Shown piece after piece: positions 22,701-31,415 of a stretch of DNA of 64,000 bases. Both the position numbers and the translations under genes were made by a program. A model generated the notes under the pieces. It was given only the letters and a program-made list of their open reading frames with translations, was not told where the DNA came from and ran no database searches. The first letter of the stretch is position 1, and every line of letters begins with the position of its first letter. The DNA is from Diplonema papillatum (taxonomy: Eukaryota; Euglenozoa; Diplonemea; Diplonemida; Diplonemidae), in contig JAPJBO010000477.1 of assembly GCA_030068145.1 (NCBI GenBank), forward strand, positions 62,001 to 126,000. Reading direction: 5' to 3'.

Positions 22701-25563
22701 AATGGAAGGTAACCGCAGGGAAGCGCGCAAGGTTGCGGAGGAAGACAAGCAACGCACGGCGTTCTGCGCAGCTCGGACGGGAGCTGGATCAGCCGCGAAA
22801 GACGACGCGAAAGCTCTGTTCGACCTGGAACGACAACGGCGAAAGGAATTGAGCGCAGAGCCTCAAAACGAAGCTGAGGAGAAAAACTGGCGACCAACAG
22901 GGACCCGCCCAACCCGGACGGGAGACGAACCAACCGCGAAGGCCGACGAACCGACTGAAGACTGTCCGCGCCCGCGGCTCGTGCCGGAAGCAAGCCGCAG
23001 GAAAGCCGACGCAGAACTCCGACGGGACGCCGATTCGGAAACCCCACGGCTAACGGCAGTCGGCGGGGCCAAATTAGAAGGGGACGAGCCGGGCGCACCC
23101 GATGCAGCCGCCGCCCACCGCCCGGAAGCAAGCCGCAGGAAAGCGGACGCAGAACAACCCCGAAGGGACGCCGGTTTGGTAACCCCCCGGCGAACGGCCT
23201 CGGCAGTCGGCGGGGCCAAATTAGAAGCTCATCGAGCAGGGGACGCGCCGGGTGCCGCCGCCCACCGCCCGCGGCTCGCGTCAGAAGCAAGCCGCAGGAA
23301 AGCGGACGCAGAACCCCGAAGGGACGCCGATTCGGAGGCCCCCCGCCGAACGGCAGTCGGCGGAGCCGAATTAGATGATGCCGCCGCCCACCGCCCGGAA
23401 GCAAGCCGCAGGAAAGCAGACGGAGAACCCCGAAGGGACGCCGATTCGGAAACCCCCCGGCAACCGGCAGTCGGCGGGGCCGAATTAGAAGCTCGTCGAG
23501 CAACGGACGAGCCGAGCACGCCCGACGGAGCCGCCGCCCACCGCCCGCGGCAAACAACAGCAAACCCAGCCGGACGGGACCCTGCCCGAAACGGCGCAGC
23601 GGACGCCGACAGAGCGGCGCGGCCGGACGGTACCGCCCCCGCGGCGGAGCACGCGGTCCGTGCCTTATTCGAAGACTGCTTCGTGACCGAGTTCGTCGAG
23701 GTGCACCTGCCGGGCGCGGCGGCGCTCGAGCGCCTGGTGGCGGCCGAGGAGTGCGCGCGCAGCGCCCTGCGGGCCGACGAGTCCGACCTGCGGTGCGACG
23801 CGCTCGCGCTGCGGCTCCGCGAGCCACGCCCGGATCCGACGAAGCCGGGGGAAACCCTGGCCGCGGCCCGTTGCGGCGTCGCCGCGCAAATCGCCGCCCG
23901 CGAGGCGGAGGCGCGGCTGCGCCTCGCGGCGGAGGAGCACGCCGAGGTGCTGGGCACCTGCCTCGGGCTCTTCGCCGCCGGGCGCGAGGCGGCGGGTTGC
24001 CCTCGGTGCGCGGGTCTCGGGGCCCGCGTCGAAGAGTTGACCCTCGCCGCAGCGCAGATGGAGGGGCGGGAGGCGGAGCACCGCCAGCGCGAAAAACTGG
24101 TCAGCCGCCTGCGGTGCGTCCTCCGGTTCTCTCAGCTGAAGAAGGACTCGGACAGACTGCACGTCGTCGAGGCCGAGGCCGCCGCCGCCCGGTCGCAGCT
24201 GTCCACGCAGGACATGCACGCCCGCCTAGTCTCCGGCCAGCTCACCGAACTCGACCGTCTCCGCGAAATCGAGCGCGACTACCTCCAGCTCCTCAAGACC
24301 CACCCGTCCATCCTCACCGCGGACCCCCCGCGCCGGCACAAAGGGCGCCGGGAGCCGTCGGGCAGTCCGGCCGACGCCGATGCCCACCGGAAGGGCGGCG
24401 CGAAGGGTAAAAAAAAGGCGCAGCGCCCGTCTGCGAGCCCGCCGCCGCCCGCCGGCGCCGGCGGCGTGGCGGAGGAGCCGGCGAAGGCGGGCGACGCGAG
24501 GCGGAAGTTCGCGCCGAGCCTGAAGGGGATGGTGTACGGCGACGCCGCCCACGCGCGGGGGGCGCCGCCGCAGGACGTGGTGGCACCCCCCCGCGGGCCG
24601 GGCTGGGCGCCGGCTCTCGCCGAAGGCGAGGAGGCGGAGGCAGGCCGGACCTCGGACGGCGGCGAGTCCGACCGCCGCCGGCGCAGGCCGCACCCGCACC
24701 AACCCGGGGCAGCCCGCCCCGGCGGGCGGCACGCCGAAGCGGCCGGCGGCGACGCCGCGAACCGCGACCGGCGGCGGTCGGAGCCCGCGGGAGCCACCCT
24801 GTCTCCGCACCAGCGCAGGGCGCACCAGGCGCGCCGGCGGTGCAATCCCGACGACCCGCTCGCGAAAACCGCCACCCGCGGCCCCGAAGCCCACCCCGCA
24901 GCCGAAAGGTGGCAAGGGCACCCCGCGTCCGAATCGGACAGCGAGGAGGACGCAACCGATTCCGAGGACGACCCGAGCTTCCCGAAGCCCGCGGGCGCGT
25001 GCGCGGTGGACGAGGGCGAAGAGTCCAGCCCGGAGTCGTCGAACGGCTTGGCGGCCGCTGCCGAGGGAGCGGACGGTATAGTGTCATCCGACGTTTCGTT
25101 CACGTCGATCTGCCACCGGATGCAGCTATGGCTGGACCGGCAAGGCACCCAGCCCACCTCGAAGGCGGGGCCTCCCCGCCTGCCTGTAACCCCGGGGCAG
25201 TCCGCGCGGTCTGGGCGGCATGCTGTCGTGGCTGCGTCTCACCCCGGTTTGGATCTCCGTTTGAGCAGTCTCCCGGCTTCTCAAAAACGGCCTGCCACTG
25301 GGCAGTCCAGGCGGCTCCCGTCCCACCAGCACGCGGCGCATCCCGTGTTCACCAACACCTTCAACTCCCTCCCGCGGCCGGGTCCCGAGACCGCCCGCCT
25401 CCCCTTAAACACGACGCATCCCCCCACCACCCCGTCACGCCCCGGCCGCCTCGAGCGAGTCTTGAGCGCGCCATCCAAGCGTCGCTTGTCCACCCACGTC
25501 CACAGCACCGCCGTCGCCGCTGGCGGCCCGCTCCCTCCTCGGGCTGCACAGAGGGTCAAATAG
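19705..25563 (+). CDS. Large repeat-rich coiled-coil protein (1952 aa)
   Basis: A single uninterrupted 5.9-kb ORF, far longer than chance. The chosen start is the first ATG (19705); the frame extends upstream without another ATG. Order: three 32-residue repeats containing KDPPACLR (about residues 55-155); six 43-residue repeats with CGANKVEP; a low-complexity Ala/Arg/Pro region; five 49-residue repeats with EDWGPKAFGGTRTGDE; about five shorter repeats with EASRRKAD and AVGGA; then a non-repetitive region of about 250 residues (from about 23640) rich in heptad-like Leu/Ala/Glu. This includes a CPRCAGLGARVEEL stretch and a KLVSRLRCVLRFSQLKKDSD helix, likely the conserved coiled-coil core. The C-terminal 450 residues are basic and disordered with acidic patches. 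No enzymatic domain is seen. A structural, perhaps cytoskeletal, protein is the most likely role, by inference only. Confidence 0.8.
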   Translation: MPTSCVRVAAAEAAALFTSPPSPKPGGALQVGGALRPADRGGDAGGDEHAHRTTAWLTAGSTGTVPSTANTPFYKDPPACLRAEASAAITAASTYTAPSTAETPFNYKDPPACLRSEASAAITAGSTDTAPSTANTPFYKDPPACLRAEASAASGVNHPACQPRPCDTRREPDAAATNPAGAGARRLTRSEMEELFESEKAAAAGGGPPRGAASETAGAASETAGAARRGNKSGPDGSCLVPLSGSPLREVEESGECRRRGMICGANKVEPQGGSSVSSSPGAEDPSGSPLREVEESGEGRRRGMICGANKVEPQGGSSVSSEEPSESLLHEVDESSGYRRRAMFCGANKVEPEGGLPVSLSPGAEEPSESLLHEDDENSGYRRRAMFCGANKVEPEGGLPVSLSPGAEVPSESLLHEDDENSGYRRRAMFCGANKVEPERASPVSLSPGAEEPSGSLLHEVEESSGYTSTSRARPDEDRKRGSAQPDAAGTEPAETSRRPTTSSAAQPGPAAPAEHAAANEPTAADNPKPGAGRPARREEAAAARTGGAPFETEGSRRDPRKVAEEGQRPALRGSRAAGEPAADDDAKAALLGTGRTGLKPSSPEPPNDVPAASRDEPRALGSRRRKPTAEPRGVTEGKDWRRPAPCGARAAGGEPATTGALSGAGARRNRTAEPLAEVRTREAEGWGPEPLGETRTGDEAAAKNGASAGHDFDARQLKTSAGSQREVENWGPKPFGETRTGDEAAAKNDVSAGRSRALLDFDARQLKTSEESQREVKDWGPVPFGGTRTGDEAAAPNDANAEQSRTLLVFDALRLKKSAEYQSEVEDWGPKAFGGTRTGDETAAKNDANAGQSRTLLDFDARQLKKSAESQSEVEDWGPKAFGGTRTGDEAAAKNDANAGQSCTLLDFDARQLKTSAVSQREVEDWRRTVLCDTRTAATAEQTSCALFELEGSRREARGELRKKAAEEGRPRGAPPAARSGAANEAEPEQESCAPFEMEGNRREARKVAEEDKQRTAFCAARTGAGSAAKDDAKALFDLERQRRKELSAEPQNEAEEKNWRPTGTRPTRTGDEPTAKADEPTEDCPRPRLVPEASRRKADAELRRDADSETPRLTAVGGAKLEGDEPGAPDAAAAHRPEASRRKADAEQPRRDAGLVTPRRTASAVGGAKLEAHRAGDAPGAAAHRPRLASEASRRKADAEPRRDADSEAPRRTAVGGAELDDAAAHRPEASRRKADGEPRRDADSETPRQPAVGGAELEARRATDEPSTPDGAAAHRPRQTTANPAGRDPARNGAADADRAARPDGTAPAAEHAVRALFEDCFVTEFVEVHLPGAAALERLVAAEECARSALRADESDLRCDALALRLREPRPDPTKPGETLAAARCGVAAQIAAREAEARLRLAAEEHAEVLGTCLGLFAAGREAAGCPRCAGLGARVEELTLAAAQMEGREAEHRQREKLVSRLRCVLRFSQLKKDSDRLHVVEAEAAAARSQLSTQDMHARLVSGQLTELDRLREIERDYLQLLKTHPSILTADPPRRHKGRREPSGSPADADAHRKGGAKGKKKAQRPSASPPPPAGAGGVAEEPAKAGDARRKFAPSLKGMVYGDAAHARGAPPQDVVAPPRGPGWAPALAEGEEAEAGRTSDGGESDRRRRRPHPHQPGAARPGGRHAEAAGGDAANRDRRRSEPAGATLSPHQRRAHQARRRCNPDDPLAKTATRGPEAHPAAERWQGHPASESDSEEDATDSEDDPSFPKPAGACAVDEGEESSPESSNGLAAAAEGADGIVSSDVSFTSICHRMQLWLDRQGTQPTSKAGPPRLPVTPGQSARSGRHAVVAASHPGLDLRLSSLPASQKRPATGQSRRLPSHQHAAHPVFTNTFNSLPRPGPETARLPLNTTHPPTTPSRPGRLERVLSAPSKRRLSTHVHSTAVAAGGPLPPRAAQRVK
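20434..21114 (+). repeat. 129-bp in-frame coding repeat, six copies
   Basis: Units start at 20434, 20563, 20680, 20809, 20938 and 21067. Spacing is 129 bp except the second unit, which is 117 bp after loss of four codons. Units 1-2 and 3-5 form two subfamilies, indicating stepwise amplification. The last unit is partial. Confidence 0.93.
21739..22500 (+). repeat. 147-bp in-frame coding repeat, about five copies
   Basis: The CTGGGGACCG core recurs at 21765, 21897, 22044, 22191 and 22338, and a CTGGCG variant at 22485. Four of the five intervals are exactly 147 bp and the first is 132 bp. Each unit encodes 49 residues centred on EDWGPK. Confidence 0.93.
22969..23560 (+). repeat. Third in-frame coding repeat block
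   Basis: About five units carrying GAAGCAAGCCGCAGGAAAGC and GGCAGTCGGCGG cores. Unit length varies (about 90-160 bp) through in-frame deletions. The encoded core is EASRRKAD...RRDAD...AVGGA. Confidence 0.85.
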
Positions 25564-27397
25564 GCTTCATTTTGTGGGGGTGTGCCCCCGGTGTGGATCG
25601 CTCCCGTTGCAACCTCGCACTTTCTTCGTCGGTATACCTTGCGAACTGGCCTTGTGCCGGGATCGCTCTGCGCGTGCCGGATGCATGCGGGCGAACCTTC
25701 CCACGTAGATTGTGTCTACCCAACAAACACCTTCGACCCCCACACCCGGTCTTCGAAGCTCATCGCCACGCGCAGTTGGCCAAAATTGGCGCGATGATGC
25801 GCGCCTCGCATTGAAAACCGCCATCTCGCCGTGATGGCACTACGCTCAGCACAATACAAAAGCAATACGTGTTTCAGCTGGGACGCGAAAAGCGCCCCCC
25901 GCGAGCCGCAGTCGCACGTTGGGCCCTGAGTCTTTCAACCGTTTGCAGGGGCCATCACCCTAGAGACAGCCTGCCTCAAACGAGGCTCACTGTCTCTTCT
26001 GCGGACACTCAGGTTCCTTCCAATGTGTCCGTTGCTGCGATTGAGACACAGTGTTGAGCACATATCATTCCATACCCGTTCTCACGTCCCGGTATTTTGG
26101 GGGCTTCCGCAGACGGGAACCCCGCCACAAACGAGCACCAGCAATAGAAGAGGTAAGAAAGAGTGTCTCCTTTAGCTCACCAGGATCGCCTGGCAACGTG
26201 TAGCTGCTTCTGGCCTCGTCGTGTACCATCCTTGTCGATTTCGTTTCAGTTAGTTGTTCAAGTTGCCTACCGAAAGGAACCCCCACTCGTAACCAAATCC
26301 AACACAAAAATAGTCCCTCCGGCCCGATACGGTCGAGCGAAAATCCTCGACCGACTCGTCCCATTCCAGAAAGATGTTCCAACCTGGCGACCTCTCTGTA
26401 CCGTCGTAGCTCGTCGAATTTGACAGAGTGAACTGAAGCCGCTTTGTCGTCTATTTGCTCGTGCCGGGTGCCCGGCTTTGTGCAATGCGTGTCGCAGACG
26501 TTGGGACAAGCTTACGCTAACGTCAAGCTCAACGGCAAGCCAAGACGCTACCATAGCCCTTGTTACCAGCTGTTTGAAACCTTGGGCAGAGCTTGCACTC
26601 CCCTCGCGATCCAGGCTTCCACTGGCGGCCACCCGGAGAAAGAGCTTCGGGTGCGCCCGTCGCACTTCCTTATCACAGCGATTGGCGCATGCGAGACCCG
26701 TGGCATTCGCGCACATCTCCAAGCGTTTTCTCTTTGTGTTGACAAATGTATTGTTGTTGGTACTCAGAATTAGCAAGATTAGTAGTTGGCGGCGTGCTAC
26801 ATACATCAACAAAGCAGGTGGCCGCTAGTGCGCACAAACAAACAACAGTGCCATACTAATTGTCTCGAACACAGCACTGCCGCACAGGCAGGAAAGGAAA
26901 GAAAAATAACAGATAAACAGAGAAGCTAGCACGTTGGCCTGCGGCCAACGGACGCCCTTCATCGAACCCCCTGGCCTTGTTCCCTCGACCCGTATTTTGC
27001 TCGGGCTCGAGTTCTCTCGTGTCCGAGCAAGCCTTTACAGAAGCATTCGTTCGTTTCCTCTTTTAGTGCGAACAATCTGGCGGTTTGCCCTGTAGTAGTA
27101 GTTGTAGTGTAGATGCAATGTGAAGACTAGAAACGACGTAGGCAGCGTGTTTTGGTTTGGGGGCTGATCAGATTTCCTACTTCGAAAAGGAACAGGGCAA
27201 CACCAGCTGGGCATTCGATCAACGGCACGCACCAGCAATTGCAAAGTCGAGAACACGGAGCTGACACCGCGAGAACGGAAAGATCCCCCGCAGGACGCAA
27301 GAGACTCCACAGCGCGAAGGCGGAAGCAGAAGCGCCCGTCCAGAATACTGCGACGAGAACGAGCTAGCACGGCACACTTGACCTGGACCACACCAGC
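25564..27397. other. Intergenic, no gene seen
   Basis: About 1.8 kb without a convincing ORF. 25970-26065 is a weak family C relative (GCGGACACTCAGGTTCC...GTGTTGAGCACATATC). 26745-26850 shares TAGTAGTTGGCGGCGT and GTGCGCACAAACAAA with 33425-33495 and, more weakly, with 7745-7815. Confidence 0.4.
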
Positions 27398-27679
27398 TCA
27401 ACTTCAACTTCAACTTCAACTTCAACTTCAACTTCAACTTCAACTTCAACTTCAACTTCAACTTCAACTTCAACTTCAACTTCAACTTCAACTTCAACTT
27501 CAACTTCAACTTCAACTTCAACTTCAACTTCAACTTCAACTTCAACTTCAACTTCAACTTCAACTTCAACTTCAACTTCAACTTCAACTTCAACTTCAAC
27601 TTCAACTTCAACTTCAACTTCAACTTCAACTTCAACTTCAACTTCAACTTCAACTTCAACTTCAACTTCAACTTCAACA
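27398..27679 (+). repeat. (CAACTT)n hexanucleotide array, about 47 copies
   Basis: A perfect CAACTT repeat over about 280 bp. It ends about 350 bases upstream of the ATG of the PHD-finger gene. The Leu-Gln and Leu-Lys reading frames are artefacts. Confidence 0.98.
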
Positions 27680-28024
27680 ACAGGTGCAGAGGTTTTTGAT
27701 ATTGACTTCTGCTATGAAATCCCTTCTTCCAGTCCCGACCATCGCTCGGTGTGTAAACTTTTTCTTCACGTCAAACCACACCGCAGGTTCCCCACCCTCT
27801 GCGACGCACGAAAGCAAGAGTCCACAGCGCCAGCACGTGCGTGCCGCAAGAGAAAAAAGCAAACAACCGAGGGAAGGAAAAAGGAAGAAACCGACGGCTT
27901 GCGCCCTCACCACAGAAGCATCCCTCGCAAACTTCAAGACACCAGCCCAGCAGAAAGGTGCCAACCCTGTTCTAGAACAAAGCAACTGCCGAACGGTCAA
28001 ACCTCGTTTCCCGCATTCGCCACA

Positions 28025-28913
28025 ATGGATTTGGAGATGATCACGAAGGTGAGCGACGACGGTGCGAGCTTGTCTACGGGACATACGGGATCGGAGTCTG
28101 ATGGCTCCAGCTCTTGGTACGACTCGAGCTGCGATGGCCGGATGTGTGTCGTGTGCACCATGACCGGCGGAGAACTCCTTCTCCGTTGTGAGCTGTGTGA
28201 AGTGGCCGTCCACTCCTTCTGGTATGTCGAGCTACTGCCTGGACTTTTTGTTGTATACACACCTGCTTTGTAGGAAATACTTGAGGATGCAGAAATGGAG
28301 GCAAAAGATCAAAGGAGGTAAATGTGCCGTAGCCCACACGAAACACAGGTGCATCTGGGTTCAGTGGCATTGTTTCCCGTTTTCACATTTCTCCCCCTCT
28401 AGCCTCCTTCGGTAAGCACAAGGCAGCCCCTCGAGAATTCTTATCGCTCTCAGGCCCTGGGACTGCTACGGCGTGACTACCCCCGTCCCTGTCCTCAGGG
28501 AGCCACCTCGAATCTAGCCTGGCCCACCTGACCCGCCTGACGATGAAGGCCCACACCCTTTGACTTGTTTTGATGTGCTGTCTCTCTCTCTCTCGCACAT
28601 AAAACCTCTAAACTAAGTCTTAATCGACAACAGGCAAGACACTCACATGCGCTGCTACTAGCACAAATAGTACACGGGTGCTAGGACACACCCTTTGCGA
28701 ATCAATAGGAAACATCTGTCTCACAAGCCACCAACACACAGCGTTCCAACGCCGCTGTCTCTGGTATACGTCCGTGAGAAGACGCCGTGGCGATGTGGCA
28801 AGTGCTTTACCGACGACGAGACAGAGAACTACAGGAGGCTCCCGCGGATCCGACGGTTCAGGCGCAACCGGTCGCACGCATCGAGGCTCCACGATCTTCT
28901 GGACCTGCCCTAG
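28025..28913 (+). CDS. Small PHD-finger protein, two exons
   Basis: Exons are 28025-28221 and 28742-28913, with donor GTATGT at 28222 and acceptor ACACACAG. The intron is in phase 2 and the product is 122 residues. The join is strongly supported because the split codon TG|C rebuilds a missing zinc ligand. Exon 1 supplies CVVC, RCELC and H-S-F; the junction makes the next Cys; exon 2 supplies W-R-C-G-K-C. Together they give a complete C4HC3 PHD finger, including the Trp two residues before the seventh Cys. PHD fingers read histone tails, usually methylated or unmodified H3 Lys4, so a nuclear role is expected. The N-terminus is acidic and Ser-rich. The C-terminal 35 residues are basic (RRFRRNR). 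The intron carries a family A repeat. Further downstream exons are possible: an overlapping frame to 29197 has a plausible composition. Confidence 0.75.
28246..28370 (-). repeat. Interspersed repeat family A copy in the PHD-gene intron
   Basis: Reverse-orientation copy from CACCTGCTTTGTAGGAAATA through AGATCAAAGGAGGTAAATGT and GTAGCCCACACGAAACACAG to CTGGGTTCAGTGG. It lies wholly between the splice sites of the PHD gene. Confidence 0.85.
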
Positions 28914-29109
28914 GAGCGCCGACGGATAAAAGTCTTGCCCGTCAACCATCCGATCCAGTTTTTTGGACAGCAGATGTCGCAACCGTCATGTTGCCCGTCC
29001 TCGACACGCGACGCTCCCACTCGCTATCTGACACGCCGCGCTGCGAGTTGTACATCGATTTGTCAAGCCTACCACCATATGGCGAGCAGTACAATGTGGC
29101 AGTCCCTAC

Positions 29110-29245
29110 GGCTGCTTGCGTACGACATGTCGTTATAGGAAAAGCTACCTGGCCTTCGTCCGTGAGATCCGCGGCGGTGCAGCAAGTATTTCAGTAGCTT
29201 CCGCGGATTTCCGGTTCAGGCGCAACCGTCTCCAAACAGCAAAAA
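29110..29245 (+). repeat. Decayed copy of PHD-gene exon 2 and its flank
   Basis: Shares TGCG...ATAGGAAA, CTGG...CGTCCGTGAGA, CCGCGGAT and GGTTCAGGCGCAACCG, in the same order, with 28695-28884. Deletions remove the CGKC part, so it cannot encode the finger. Confidence 0.65.
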
Positions 29246-29332
29246 GAGACGTGGCCGGCATGCCATCGTGCCGACGGCAGCAGACTCCGCAGAGAGCAAA
29301 ACGAAAAGAACGTGAACTTCGAGGGGATTAGC

Positions 29333-31373
29333 TATATACCTACCCCCCCCCCCCCCGTGAACATGTCACCCCCTTTTGTGCAAAAATCCGCTGGGGGGTG
29401 ACATACTCAAGGGGGGTGACATACTTAAGGGTTTGCAGAGGTCATCTGAGCCTCGGCTGGGGGGAAATGTCCTTAGCAGCCCTTCTAGGACACGACCGAG
29501 GCAGAACGCTGGGCCCATGGCAAGACCCGCCCGACTTCCAACCCCAGTTCCTCAGGACCCGCTGCCGGCAGGGAGACCCTGCCGACGCGCTCAACGCAAC
29601 AAGCAGCAACAAGCCCGAACGACTGGGCATAACGCGTCGCAAGCCGAACTAATGTGCCACATTGACGATCGGACGCGTACTAAGCAGACCAGGCACGAAC
29701 GTGAAGAGAGTGATGATTGAACCGTTGCGCAAAGCAGACCAGTGGCATGAATGACGTAAGTGATACGTGATTGTCATCATCCACTGCTCTCCTTCTCGCG
29801 CACAGCAGACATAATGGCCGCTGTGTCTAGGCCGCTGCTTCCGGCTCAGCATTTGCTCAAACTTCTGCATTGAACGCCCCTCAGGTTGCAAGTGCAAGGC
29901 ACTTGCAACAATTTTACAAACTTCCTTCTCCTGTTCACAGTCCGTGTACTTCAGCAAATCGTGTTGGCAGAATGATAACATTGCGAGGTCTGGATGTGTT
30001 TCGATCTACAGGTCGTTCCATCAGTTGCAGCCACCAACAAGCCGAACAATCCACTCTCAAGAAATTCCGATGCATCCTAATGGGCGTTTCCTTGAAATTT
30101 CTCAGGCATACACTTGCAGATTCGGGACAATATGGCGGACAGAGTTCCTGTCTCGACGTCTTGCTGAAGAAAAGTCGTGAGGTCGTTGCAAGCGTCATTC
30201 GCAACCGACGCAAATTGGTTGACCATGTTGTGCATTGAAGGAACTCTAGGATGGCCCCCAATTAGCAGCTGTTGCCCAAGTTTTGAATCCCGCGAAACCT
30301 CTCATTTACCATGCAGGGTCAAAACCTTGTGTCTTTTTGGTACATGGCCACCAATTTTTTTCCGGAAAAAAACTGGGTTTTTTGAATTAAATTTTTGGAA
30401 CAAACTCTGCAGTATTTTTTGATGAAGTTGAGCAAAATCTTTTTTTCCAAAAAAAAAAAGTTGGAGGCCATCGGCTCCGCGGCAGCGTTTTAAAAAAGAC
30501 ACAATGCATGTTACAACGTTGTTGGCTGCTTCAAGACCACGTGTCACTTTGGCGGTCGCGCAAGCAACCAAAGAGGCGAGGATGACCGCTCCGATTGTAG
30601 TCTGCTGCTGTGCATGCTCACTGGTGCGGTAGGCGGCGGTGAAAGCGGAAAACTCACAAAAAAAAAAAAAAAATCGACTATCTACCGACGTACCACCTCG
30701 CTGCCTCAGCGCACAAGCCCTGCGGGCGCTGCGGAACCTGCATGGAGCTACGGATCTCCTCCAAGCACTCACCCGTAGAGCCATCATGCCGTTCAAAACC
30801 CGCAACGAGTGCGCCGTAGAAGGCTGCTACCACCGAGGAAGTGCAGATCATGTCCTGACGGCTGGCGATGAACGACATATTCTATGCTACGGACCCGAAG
30901 CCAACCTCACGCGCATCTTTGGACAGAGTGAGGTAACGTACAGACAAGTACTGGATGAATTTGCAGCCCGCAACACAGCAGTCATACTGTCTGTTTGCGC
31001 GCGAGTCCGCTATCAGGAGCCCAGCGGAAAAGCAACAGAATGGGCCACTTGGCTAATGCACGAGATCAAGTCTAGCTCGAAGATACGATAACACGGAACA
31101 TTTTCTTTTGGGAACCCCACCGATCACCACAAGCACGCACTAAGCTGAACTTCACAAGCATCCAAAAGGTCGAAAGACACCAATCTGTACGTCCATTCGG
31201 ATCGTCGGAAACACAAAAAAACCGTTCAAAAAAAAAAAATTCCGCTGTGCGGGGTCACTCCCCACTGGGACAACAGGACAAAACCTTGAGTATGTCACCC
31301 CCCCCACTCAGGCCTTGGGGGGTGACATACTCAAAGGGGTTTTGGGGGGTGACATGTTCACGGGGGGGGGGGT

Positions 31374-31387
<14 letters not shown>
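29333..31387. mobile_element. Putative DNA element with terminal inverted repeats (about 2.05 kb)
   Basis: The left end reads TATACCTACC, a C-run, then GTGAACATGTCACCCCC (to 29373). The right end (31345-31387) is its reverse complement: GGGGGGTGACATGTTCAC, a G-run, then GGTAGGTATA. Inside each end further GGGGGGTGACATACT motifs occur (29393, 29411, 31316, and inverted at 31287), like subterminal transposase-binding sites. The right end abuts a TA microsatellite, consistent with insertion at TA. No recognisable transposase remains. Minus-strand reading between 30240 and 29800 shows short protein-like stretches broken by stops, possibly a decayed ORF. The TACCTACCC terminus resembles that of 55463-55682. 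Confidence 0.6.
30786..31091 (+). CDS. Hypothetical ORF (101 aa) inside the TIR element
   Basis: An ATG-initiated frame of 101 residues with normal amino-acid composition, beginning MPFKTRNECAVEGC. CAVEGC with a later His could form part of a small zinc finger, but the ligand set is incomplete. No family is recognised. It could be a cargo gene, an exon of something longer or a chance ORF. Confidence 0.25.
   Translation: MPFKTRNECAVEGCYHRGSADHVLTAGDERHILCYGPEANLTRIFGQSEVTYRQVLDEFAARNTAVILSVCARVRYQEPSGKATEWATWLMHEIKSSSKIR

Positions 31388-31415
<28 letters not shown>

Noticed and set aside
20171..24219. Minus-strand ORFs of 400-860 aa opposite the large repeat protein
   Set aside because: High-GC coding DNA leaves antisense frames open. 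The plus-strand frame alone is uninterrupted over the whole 5.9 kb and carries in-frame repeat units.
28787..29197. 136-aa ORF overlapping PHD-gene exon 2
   Set aside because: Composition is acceptable, but it overlaps the exon that completes the zinc finger and has no start or motif of its own. Kept only as a possible extra exon.
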